Source: Candidatus Solibacter sp.
GTDB lineage: Bacteria; Acidobacteriota; Terriglobia; Bryobacterales; Bryobacteraceae
Assembly (NCBI GenBank): GCA_017883345.1
Contig: JADGNT010000427.1
Span: 1 to 5,244 of the forward strand
Direction: 5' to 3'
Length of the DNA stretch: 5,244 bases
Within the stretch, counting starts at the first letter, position 1, and the number at the start of each line of letters is the position of its first letter. The notes below the pieces were generated by a model. The model was not told where the DNA came from and did not search any database. It saw nothing but the letters and a program-made list of their open reading frames with translations. Below, piece by piece: positions 1 to 5,244 of this stretch. Position numbers and translations under genes: made by a program.

Positions 1-7
1 GGACCGC

Positions 8-27
8 GGCCGACGCCCCCGTCGGCC
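8..27. repeat. Perfect hairpin, 8-bp stem
   Basis: GGCCGACG at 8-15 pairs exactly with CGTCGGCC at 20-27 across the 4-nt loop CCCC. It resembles the first hairpin of the modules at 68-111 and 212-254 (8-bp GC-rich stem, short loop), but no paired second hairpin follows it. No T tract follows on either strand, so it is not an obvious terminator. Confidence 0.6.
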
Positions 28-67
28 TGCTCGCACCCTGCAAGACGCTGACCCCGTTGTTCCGGAT

Positions 68-111
68 GCGGGACGAGGGCGTCCCGCGCAGACCGGGGGT
101 CTGCCCCACAA
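68..111. repeat. Two-hairpin repeat module M1
   Basis: Two perfect hairpins abut without a spacer. The first has arms GCGGGACG (68-75) and CGTCCCGC (80-87) with loop AGGG. The second has arms GCAGACC (88-94) and GGTCTGC (98-104) with triloop GGG. CCCACAA follows at 105-111. The same order, stem lengths and tail recur at 212-254 with different stem sequences. I infer a REP-like mobile or structural repeat. The family name is unknown to me. Confidence 0.65.
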
Positions 112-166
112 CTTCCGCAGCATTGCCAATAGTGGAAAAACGAGTGGCATTGGGTTGCCAACCTGC

Positions 167-187
167 GCGGCGGTTGGTTACCGCCGC
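167..187. repeat. Perfect hairpin, 8-bp stem
   Basis: GCGGCGGT at 167-174 pairs exactly with ACCGCCGC at 180-187 across loop TGGTT. A weaker 5-bp hairpin, TGGCA (145-149) with TGCCA (156-160), lies just upstream. Neither is followed by a T tract. They extend the chain of inverted repeats in this region. Confidence 0.55.
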
Positions 188-211
188 CGGTCCGCTGCGA
201 ACGCGGCAGTG

Positions 212-254
212 GGCCGATTGACAATCGGCCGCAGCTTACCAGGCTGCCCCACAA
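212..254. repeat. Two-hairpin repeat module M2
   Basis: Arms GGCCGATT (212-219) and AATCGGCC (223-230), with loop GAC, form a perfect 8-bp hairpin. It directly abuts a second hairpin with arms GCAGCTT (231-237) and AGGCTGC (241-247) around triloop ACC; that 7-bp stem has one G-T wobble (236/242). CCCACAA follows at 248-254. Layout and tail match the module at 68-111 while stems A differ entirely, which is how structure-conserved repeats behave. Confidence 0.65.
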
Positions 255-321
255 GGTCTCATCTGCCCGTCAGCCTGCCCCACCTTTTTTCATGAAGTTT
301 CGCGGGCCGAGGGCCCATCCC

Positions 322-354
322 AACAGACGACACAAACCGATCGTCTGTCCTACC
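322..354 (-). repeat. 33-nt REP-like element, copy 1
   Basis: Read on the minus strand, this copy differs from the copy at 1879-1911 at only 3 of 33 positions (positions 4, 22 and 33 of the element). It starts with GGTAGGACAG and folds into a 9-bp stem (341-349 with 322-330, the outermost pair a wobble) around a 10-nt loop. Its first bases contain the aldA stop codon (TAG, minus strand 352-350), so gene end and repeat overlap. It could form a structured 3' end on the aldA mRNA, but no U tract follows it. Confidence 0.75.
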
Positions 355-1786
355 CCCTCTGCATGTAGACCACGTGCGTCTGGGTGAACTCGTACAGCCC
401 GTGCTTGCCGTCCGCCCCGCCGATGCCGCTCTTCCGCACGCCCGCGTGGAATCCCTGCATGGCTTCGAAATTCTCGCGATTGATGTAGGTCTCGCCGAAG
501 TGGATCTCCTGGCACGCGCGCAACGCCGTGTTCAAATCGCGCGTGTAGATGCTCGAAGTCAGCCCGTAATCGGAATCGTTGGCGAAGTCGATGGCCTGGT
601 CCAGATCGTCGAACTTGACCACCGGAATGACCGGCCCGAAGATCTCCTTGCGCACGATTTCCATATCCTGCCGGCAATCGGCCAGCACCGTCGGCTGGTA
701 GTAATAGCCGCCTTCCAACTCGTGCCGCTGGCCGCCGGTGACCAGCGTCGCCCCTTCGGCCAGCGCGCCGCGCACCAGCGCCTCCACCTTGTTGTAGCCC
801 GCCTGATTGATCAGCGGCCCATAATCCGCCGCCGCGTCCGCCAGCGGATTCCCGCAGCGCGTGGCCTGCATCGCGGCGGCCAGTTTCTCCGTGAACTCAT
901 CGGCGATCTTGCCCTGCACGTAGATTCGCTCCGCGCAATTGCACACTTGCCCGCTATTGATCACGCGCGAGGCCGTCACGGCTTTCACCGCCATGGCGAG
1001 ATCGGCGTCCGCCATGACGATCGCCGGCGCTTTTCCGCCCAGTTCCAGATTCAGCTTGGTGATGTTCGGCGCCGCCGCCGCCATGATCGCCGAACCCGTC
1101 TCCACGCTGCCCGTGAAGCTGATCATCCCGATCTTGGGCGAAGCGCACAACGCTTTCCCCGCCCCGGCGCCGCGCCCGTGAACGATGTTGATCACCCCCG
1201 GCGGCAGGTCCGTCATCGCCATCAACTCGCAGAATTTCACCGCATTGTGCGGCGTCTCCTCGCTCGGTTTGAGCACGATGGTGTTCCCCGTGACCAGCGC
1301 CGGCGCCGCCTTGCGCGCAATCAGGAAGAACGGGAAGTTCCACGGCAGGATGCCGCCGATCACGCCGATCGCCTGCCGGAACAACAGGATGGTTTCGCCC
1401 GGCCGGTCGCTCTCCAGAATCTCGCCCTCAATGCGGCGCGCCCATTCGGCCATGTAATCCATGTAGTCCGCGGTGAACGCGACTTCCACGCGGGCGAGGC
1501 CAAGCGTCTTCCCCTGCTCCTCGGTGATGAGGCGCGCCAGCGGCTCCACGTTCTCGCGAATCTTGGCGGCGATGGCGCGCAGCGCCTGCGCGCGCTCCAC
1601 CGCCGGCCGCCGTGCCCACGATTTCTGTGCCGCCGAAGCCGCCGAGATCGCCTCCTCTACGTCCGCTGGAGTGCTGTCCGGAGCGGTGCAGATGGCGTCC
1701 CCGGTGGACGGATTGATACAGGTGATCCGCTCGCGCCCCGTGGACGGAGTGAATTTGCCGTTGATGAAGTTGTCGTAGTTCCGCAT
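350..1786 (-). CDS. aldA: AldA-type NAD-dependent aldehyde dehydrogenase (lactaldehyde/glycolaldehyde dehydrogenase-like)
   Basis: A 478-residue soluble enzyme of the ALDH superfamily that oxidises an aldehyde to its acid with NAD+. Full length: E. coli AldA, as I recall it, has 479 residues. Visible motifs are PWN at 148-150 (oxyanion Asn150), KPSE at 173-176 (Glu176 favours NAD+ over NADP+), FTGS at 224-227, LELGGK at 247-252 (general base Glu248), GQVCNCAER at 279-287 (nucleophile Cys282) and EIFGPV at 381-386. Stretches such as AFTADYMDYMAEWARR (103-118) and NFEAMQGFHAG (439-449) are near-identical to E. coli AldA from memory, which supports this subfamily over gabD or betB types. The ATG at 1786-1784 has only a weak purine stretch (AAGAG) before it. 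The gene stands alone, divergent from gdh. Exact substrate is uncertain: lactaldehyde, glycolaldehyde or another short semialdehyde. Confidence 0.93.
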   Translation of the reverse strand: MRNYDNFINGKFTPSTGRERITCINPSTGDAICTAPDSTPADVEEAISAASAAQKSWARRPAVERAQALRAIAAKIRENVEPLARLITEEQGKTLGLARVEVAFTADYMDYMAEWARRIEGEILESDRPGETILLFRQAIGVIGGILPWNFPFFLIARKAAPALVTGNTIVLKPSEETPHNAVKFCELMAMTDLPPGVINIVHGRGAGAGKALCASPKIGMISFTGSVETGSAIMAAAAPNITKLNLELGGKAPAIVMADADLAMAVKAVTASRVINSGQVCNCAERIYVQGKIADEFTEKLAAAMQATRCGNPLADAAADYGPLINQAGYNKVEALVRGALAEGATLVTGGQRHELEGGYYYQPTVLADCRQDMEIVRKEIFGPVIPVVKFDDLDQAIDFANDSDYGLTSSIYTRDLNTALRACQEIHFGETYINRENFEAMQGFHAGVRKSGIGGADGKHGLYEFTQTHVVYMQRG

Positions 1787-1820
1787 GGCTCTTGGTTACA
1801 GTATGCCCCAGGGGCGGCTT

Positions 1821-1853
1821 GGTGGGACAGACCATCGCCTTTCGTGGTCTGTC
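1821..1853 (+). repeat. 33-nt REP-like element, copy 3
   Basis: This copy matches the minus-strand copy at 1879-1911 at 27 of 33 positions. Arms GACAGACCA (1826-1834) and TGGTCTGTC (1845-1853) form a perfect 9-bp stem around a 10-nt loop. Compared with the other copies, one stem pair is swapped from G-C to C-G, changed on both sides, so pairing is kept. The leading GGTGG at 1821-1825 is complementary to CCACC at 1907-1911, so the two copies make an inverted pair. Confidence 0.75.
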
Positions 1854-1878
1854 AGGGCTCGCTACAGCACGGCTGTTT

Positions 1879-1911
1879 GACAGACGACAGAAACCGATCG
1901 TCTGTCCCACC
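1879..1911 (-). repeat. 33-nt REP-like element, copy 2
   Basis: Arms GACAGACGA (1879-1887) and TCGTCTGTC (1898-1906) form a perfect 9-bp stem with a 10-nt loop. The GTGGG-type tail is at 1911-1907 on the minus strand. It lies opposite copy 3 with 25 nt between them, an arrangement like the paired REP units of enterobacterial BIMEs. It ends 23 nt upstream of the -35 box of the gdh promoter candidate. Mobility by a RAYT-type transposase is an inference; no such gene is in the window. Confidence 0.75.
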
Positions 1912-1930
1912 GCAAGCACACCGCAAGCAC
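1909..1930. repeat. Tandem 11-bp direct repeat
   Basis: ACCGCAAGCAC occurs twice back to back (1909-1919 and 1920-1930). The first unit overlaps the CCACC tail of repeat copy 2, and the second ends 4 nt before the -35 candidate TTGACG at 1935. The 11-bp period is about one helical turn, so an activator binding site is conceivable. Replication slippage at the repeat edge explains it equally well. Confidence 0.5.
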
Positions 1931-1934
1931 CCCC

Positions 1935-1963
1935 TTGACGTGGTGCCTGCTTAGGGCTACCAT
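1935..1963 (+). promoter_or_regulatory. Candidate sigma-70-like promoter of gdh
   Basis: TTGACG (1935-1940; 5 of 6 to the consensus) is separated by exactly 17 nt from TACCAT (1958-1963; 4 of 6). Transcription would start near 1970 and give a leader of roughly 45 nt before the ATG at 2015. It is the best-scoring arrangement I see in this spacer and it is correctly placed, but it was found by eye. Confidence 0.5.
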
Positions 1964-2004
1964 TTCGGCTGGAAAAGACTTTACCGAGGCTGAAGATCTG
2001 AATT

Positions 2005-2008
2005 GAGG
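2005..2008 (+). promoter_or_regulatory. Ribosome binding site fixing the gdh start
   Basis: GAGG at 2005-2008 lies 6 nt before the ATG at 2015. An in-frame TTG at 2003 would put the initiator on top of this Shine-Dalgarno sequence with none of its own, so the ATG is preferred. The protein then begins MSATATK. Confidence 0.7.
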
Positions 2009-2014
2009 TTAGCC

Positions 2015-3277
<1,263 letters not shown>

Positions 3278-3292
3278 GGCACGGTTCGTAGC

Positions 3293-3383
3293 GTAGCCTT
3301 TCAGGCTGCCACGCCGGCGTCCTTGCCGGCGTTTCTTCTAAGAATGCCGATAGGAATACCGGCATGGCAGGCGGGGCGCCTGC
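3293..3383. repeat. Inverted pair of two-hairpin modules (M3 and M4)
   Basis: On the minus strand M3 reads: hairpin A (3332-3311, 8-bp stem ACGCCGGC/GCCGGCGT), one G, hairpin B (3309-3293, arms GCAGCCT and AGGCTAC, triloop GAA, one wobble), then GCTAC. On the plus strand M4 reads: imperfect hairpin A (3344-3365, outer ATGCCG/CGGCAT), one G, hairpin B (3367-3383, arms GCAGGCG and CGCCTGC, triloop GGG), then TCTAC. Both B hairpins have 7-bp stems, triloops and a GCAG start, like those at 88-104 and 231-247. The two modules face each other with 11 nt between. Confidence 0.6.
3311..3337 (+). terminator. Possible intrinsic terminator of gdh (also part of repeat M3)
   Basis: A perfect 8-bp stem, ACGCCGGC (3311-3318) with GCCGGCGT (3325-3332), loop GTCCTT, begins 33 nt after the gdh stop codon and runs into TTTCTT. 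The T tract is short and interrupted, and the hairpin belongs to a repeat module, so termination may be partial or incidental. Confidence 0.45.
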
Positions 3384-3393
3384 TCTACACCTC

Positions 3394-3428
3394 ACGGGCC
3401 GGGCATGCCTGCCGCATGTCCGGCCCGT
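3394..3428. repeat. Long hairpin, 15-bp stem, in the gcdH leader
   Basis: ACGGGCCGG (3394-3402) pairs exactly with CCGGCCCGT (3420-3428). The stem continues inward through one G-T wobble (3403/3419) and CATGC (3404-3408) with GCATG (3414-3418), leaving a 5-nt loop CTGCC. No T tract follows, so it is not an ordinary terminator. It ends 14 nt before the gcdH Shine-Dalgarno sequence. It could be a dyad operator, an mRNA structure protecting or modulating the leader, or another repeat. Its lack of the GCAG/triloop pattern sets it apart from the neighbouring modules. Confidence 0.65.
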
Positions 3429-3442
3429 ACCGTGTTCAAATA

Positions 3443-3449
3443 GGGAGGA
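3443..3449 (+). promoter_or_regulatory. Ribosome binding site fixing the gcdH start
   Basis: GGGAGGA at 3443-3449 is the strongest Shine-Dalgarno sequence in the window. It lies 11 nt before the ATG at 3461, a slightly long gap. It supports MAFRG as the N-terminus rather than any in-frame start further upstream. Confidence 0.75.
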
Positions 3450-3460
3450 AAGAATTCCAA

Positions 3461-4627
3461 ATGGCTTTTCGGGGCGTAGACTATTTCTGTGTCGACTCGC
3501 TCTTCACTGAAGAGGAGTTGCTGGTCCGGCACACCGCGCGGCGGTTCGCCGAGGAACGCATTCTGCCGTTGATTCGCGACTGCTACCGCGACGGGCGTTT
3601 CCCAGCGGAGATCGTACCGGAGATGGCGGAGCTCGGCTTTCTCGGCGCCAATCTGGAAGGCTACGGCTGCGCCGGCATGAGTAATACCGAGTACGGCCTG
3701 GTCATGCAGGAACTCGAGCGCGTGGATTCCGGCGTGCGCAGCTTCGTTTCCGTGCAGGGCGCGCTCGTCATGTACCCCATCCATACCTACGGCAGCGAGC
3801 CACAGAAGCAGAAGTGGCTGCCCGCCCTGCAGAGCGGCAAGGCGATCGGGTGCTTCGGGTTGACCGAGCCGGATTTCGGATCCAATCCCGCCGGCATGCG
3901 CACCACGGCGCGGCGCGATGGCGATGCCTGGGTGCTGAACGGCGAGAAGACCTGGATCACCAACGGCAGCGTGGCGGATGTTGCCGTGGTGTGGGCGCGC
4001 GCCGCCGACGGCCTCGTCGGCTTCCTGGTGGAGCGCGGCACGCCGGGCTACGGGACTTCGGACATCCACGGCAAATGGTCGATGCGCGCCTCGGTGACGA
4101 GCAGCCTCGCCTTCGCCGATTGCCGCGTTCCAGAGAGCGACCGCCTGCCCGGGGCCAAGGGGCTCAAAGCGCCGCTTTCCTGCCTTTCCCAGGCGCGCTT
4201 CGGCATCGGCTGGGGCGTGATCGGCGCGGCCATGGATTGCTACGAAACCGCGCGTTCGTACTGCGTGCTGCGCAAGCAGTTCGACGACCGGCCCATCGCC
4301 TCGCACCAACTCGTCCAGGAGAAACTCGCCTGGATGATCACCGAGATCACCAAGGCGCAACTGCTGGCCGTCCAGGCGGGACGCCTCAAGGACCGCAAGA
4401 AGCTCGAACCGGCGCACATTTCCATGCTCAAACGGAATAATGTCGCCATGGCGCTCGATTGCGCGCGGATCAGCCGCGATCTGCTGGGCGCCAACGGAAT
4501 TACCGACGAATATTCAATCATGCGTCACCTATGCAATCTGGAATCCGTCAAGACTTACGAGGGAACGGACCATATTCACGCCCTGGTAATCGGCGAAAAG
4601 GTCACCGGCGTGGCCGCGTATAAATAA
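3461..4627 (+). CDS. gcdH: Glutaryl-CoA dehydrogenase
   Basis: A 388-residue FAD enzyme of the acyl-CoA dehydrogenase family. It oxidises and decarboxylates glutaryl-CoA to crotonyl-CoA, passing electrons to ETF, in lysine, tryptophan and glutarate breakdown. The order is N-terminal helical domain (about 1-125), beta domain (about 130-235) with GCFGLTEPDFGS (130-141) and KTWITN (163-168) at the FAD, and C-terminal helical domain. The catalytic base is Glu367 in KTYEGT. The segment ERVDSGVRSFVS (86-97) keeps Glu86, Arg93, Ser94 and Ser97, matching the glutarate-carboxylate-binding residues around Arg94 of the human enzyme; this separates it from short- and medium-chain homologues. Tyr366 before the base is the residue I associate with decarboxylating members. 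EGYGCAG (66-72) and RFGIGWGVIGA (246-256) are also GCDH-like. No terminator follows, so the next gene is probably cotranscribed. Its own promoter is not evident. Confidence 0.95.
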   Translation: MAFRGVDYFCVDSLFTEEELLVRHTARRFAEERILPLIRDCYRDGRFPAEIVPEMAELGFLGANLEGYGCAGMSNTEYGLVMQELERVDSGVRSFVSVQGALVMYPIHTYGSEPQKQKWLPALQSGKAIGCFGLTEPDFGSNPAGMRTTARRDGDAWVLNGEKTWITNGSVADVAVVWARAADGLVGFLVERGTPGYGTSDIHGKWSMRASVTSSLAFADCRVPESDRLPGAKGLKAPLSCLSQARFGIGWGVIGAAMDCYETARSYCVLRKQFDDRPIASHQLVQEKLAWMITEITKAQLLAVQAGRLKDRKKLEPAHISMLKRNNVAMALDCARISRDLLGANGITDEYSIMRHLCNLESVKTYEGTDHIHALVIGEKVTGVAAYK

Positions 4628-4649
4628 GGTTCGGAGCAAAACTCTTCCC

Positions 4650-5244
4650 ATGATTCTTTACGCCTTGACGATTGTGGTGAGCGCCTTCCTCCTGTTCCAG
4701 GTGCAGCCTGTGATTGCGAAGATCATCCTGCCCTGGTTCGGCGGAAGCGCCGCCGTCTGGACCACCTGCCTGCTCTTCTTCCAGATGGTGCTCTTATTGG
4801 GCTACCTGTACTCCCATGCGGTTATCCGTTATCTCAAACCGCGCGCCCAGATGCTGCTGCATGCGAGCCTTCTGGTGGCGAGCGTGTTGGCGCTGCCCAT
4901 CTACCCCAACGTTTCGTGGAAGCCGGTGGGCGCGGCGGCGGAACCAACGCTCGAAATCCTCGGCCTCCTGGCGGTCACCGTCGGTCTGCCCTACTTTCTG
5001 CTCTCCACTACCGGGCCGCTCTTGCAGGCCTGGTACACACGGCGCTTCCACGGCGCCATGCCCTACCGGTTGTACGCGCTCTCTAACGCCGGCTCGATGT
5101 TCGCGCTGATCAGCTATCCGGCCCTGTTCGAACCGTCCTTCACGACCCACCAGCAATCCGGCATGTGGAGTTGGAGCTATGGCCTTTTCGTCGCCCTGTG
5201 CGCGTTTACGGCGTTCCAATCGAACCAGGGGACCCGGGGACAGG
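4650..5244 (+). CDS. Fused MFS/spermidine synthase-family membrane protein, N-terminal part (cut by window edge)
   Basis: From the ATG at 4650, 198 codons stay open to the right edge, so the gene is incomplete at its 3' end. The start gives an immediate hydrophobic segment, and the segment FQVQPVIAKIILPWFGG (16-32) followed by VWTTCLLFFQ (36-45) is the N-terminal signature I know from proteins annotated as fused MFS/spermidine synthase. Likely membrane segments are about 1-24, 38-58, 68-86, 101-125, 143-160 and 173-190. GLPYFLLSTTGPLLQAWY (112-129) and YRLYALSNAGSM (139-150) also fit. Full-length members carry a cytosolic spermidine-synthase-like Rossmann domain further on, which is not in view. 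Substrate and true activity of the family are poorly defined; polyamine synthesis should not be assumed. GGAG at 4633-4636 is a weak, distant RBS. The 22-nt gap after gcdH suggests one transcript. Confidence 0.8.
   Translation, partial: MILYALTIVVSAFLLFQVQPVIAKIILPWFGGSAAVWTTCLLFFQMVLLLGYLYSHAVIRYLKPRAQMLLHASLLVASVLALPIYPNVSWKPVGAAAEPTLEILGLLAVTVGLPYFLLSTTGPLLQAWYTRRFHGAMPYRLYALSNAGSMFALISYPALFEPSFTTHQQSGMWSWSYGLFVALCAFTAFQSNQGTRGQ

Larger units (their letters stand above)
1..349. other. Noncoding region rich in hairpins, no convincing gene
   Basis: No reading frame in this stretch gives a recognisable protein. The plus-strand frame starting at base 2 stays open to a stop at 293-295, but its translation is arginine- and proline-rich without any motif, and the other frames are broken or featureless. 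Inverted repeats fill much of it: 8-27, 68-87, 88-104, 145-160, 167-187, 212-230, 231-247, 304-316 and 322-349. The word CTGCCCCAC occurs at 101-109, 244-252 and 275-283. The 3' end of a gene lying to the left could reach into roughly the first 60 bases, but I cannot show it. Confidence 0.7.
1787..2014. other. Divergent intergenic region between aldA and gdh
   Basis: This 228-nt spacer must hold the promoters of both divergent genes. It contains a repeat pair at 1821-1911, a small 5-bp hairpin between its halves (ACAGC 1864-1868 with GCTGT 1872-1876), an 11-bp tandem repeat at 1909-1930 and a rightward promoter candidate at 1935-1963. On the aldA side I see only a poor -10-like CATACT (minus strand 1805-1800) with no matching -35 box, so the aldA promoter is unresolved. 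Confidence 0.6.
3278..3460. other. Spacer between gdh and gcdH filled with hairpins
   Basis: Five inverted repeats occupy most of this 183-nt gap: 3293-3309, 3311-3332, 3344-3365, 3367-3383 and 3394-3428. There is no room for a protein gene. An in-frame upstream extension of gcdH from the TTG at 3323 would start inside a hairpin and encode 46 residues without family similarity, so it is not coding. I see no clear promoter for gcdH here. Confidence 0.65.

Noticed and set aside
271..290. T6 tract at 285-290 as a plus-strand terminator
   Set aside because: No adjacent stable hairpin: the nearest inverted repeat ending close by (240-246 with 271-277) has a 24-nt loop and is separated from the T tract.
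2..295. Open plus-strand frame across the left spacer as a possible 3' end of a gene
   Set aside because: Translation shows no family resemblance and runs through several perfect hairpins, as expected of noncoding GC-rich repeat DNA.
1800..1828. Minus-strand aldA promoter with -10 CATACT
   Set aside because: At 17-nt spacing the -35 position reads GTCCCA, far from TTGACA, and lies inside a repeat; the leader would be only about 10 nt.
1811..1920. A tRNA or structured ncRNA cloverleaf in the three hairpins of the divergent spacer
   Set aside because: Arm lengths and loops do not match tRNA geometry, there is no anticodon or T-loop sequence, and the outer hairpins are two copies of the same dispersed repeat.
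374..1954. Long plus-strand open frame (526 codons) antisense to the aldehyde dehydrogenase gene
   Set aside because: Its translation is rich in Arg, His, Asp and Leu without family motifs, and it mirrors the codon pattern of the opposite, clearly recognised aldA. High GC content readily keeps such antisense frames open.
3323..3460. N-terminal extension of gcdH starting at TTG 3323
   Set aside because: The extension starts in a hairpin, crosses three inverted repeats, lacks family similarity, and the strong GGGAGGA site points to the ATG at 3461.
3392..4417. Minus-strand open frame of 341 codons opposite gcdH
   Set aside because: It is the complementary shadow of a firmly identified gene, has no recognisable domain and starts inside the leader hairpin.
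4714..5109. Plus-strand 131-codon frame and an overlapping minus-strand frame at 4794-5219
   Set aside because: Both overlap the frame from 4650 whose translation shows a known membrane-protein signature; the alternatives are Arg/Ser/Cys-rich and featureless.

Overview
The window is a GC-rich bacterial chromosomal segment with four protein genes of central and amino-acid catabolism, separated by intergenic regions packed with inverted repeats. No rRNA, tRNA, CRISPR array, transposase or phage gene is visible. The short dispersed hairpins, bordered by GTGGGRCAG-type tails, and the mix of genes remind me of Acidobacteriota of the Solibacter/Bryobacterales type. That placement is an inference from memory and was not tested.

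Layout. Positions 1-349 hold no convincing gene but contain a chain of perfect or near-perfect hairpins, including two modules of identical architecture at 68-111 and 212-254, and one copy of a 33-nt REP-like element at 322-354. Positions 350-1786 (minus) encode an AldA-type aldehyde dehydrogenase, whose stop codon lies inside that REP-like copy. The divergent spacer 1787-2014 carries two further copies of the 33-nt element in inverted orientation, a tandem 11-bp repeat and a plausible sigma-70-like promoter reading right. Positions 2015-3277 (plus) encode a hexameric-type glutamate dehydrogenase. The spacer 3278-3460 is almost entirely hairpins: an inverted pair of two-hairpin modules (3293-3383), one stem of which could act as the gdh terminator, then an isolated hairpin with a 15-bp stem (3394-3428) just before the next ribosome binding site. 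Positions 3461-4627 (plus) encode glutaryl-CoA dehydrogenase. After a gap of 22 nt, a membrane protein with the N-terminal signature of the fused MFS/spermidine synthase family starts at 4650 and runs off the right edge.

Function. Glutaryl-CoA dehydrogenase makes crotonyl-CoA from the glutaryl-CoA of lysine, hydroxylysine, tryptophan or glutarate degradation. The transaminations of such routes pass amino groups to 2-oxoglutarate, and glutamate dehydrogenase can recycle the resulting glutamate. The pairing therefore makes metabolic sense, although the hairpin-filled spacer suggests the two genes may not share one uninterrupted transcript. The aldehyde dehydrogenase is divergent and probably independent. 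I see no previously undescribed protein system. The most unusual content is the organisation of the intergenic repeats.
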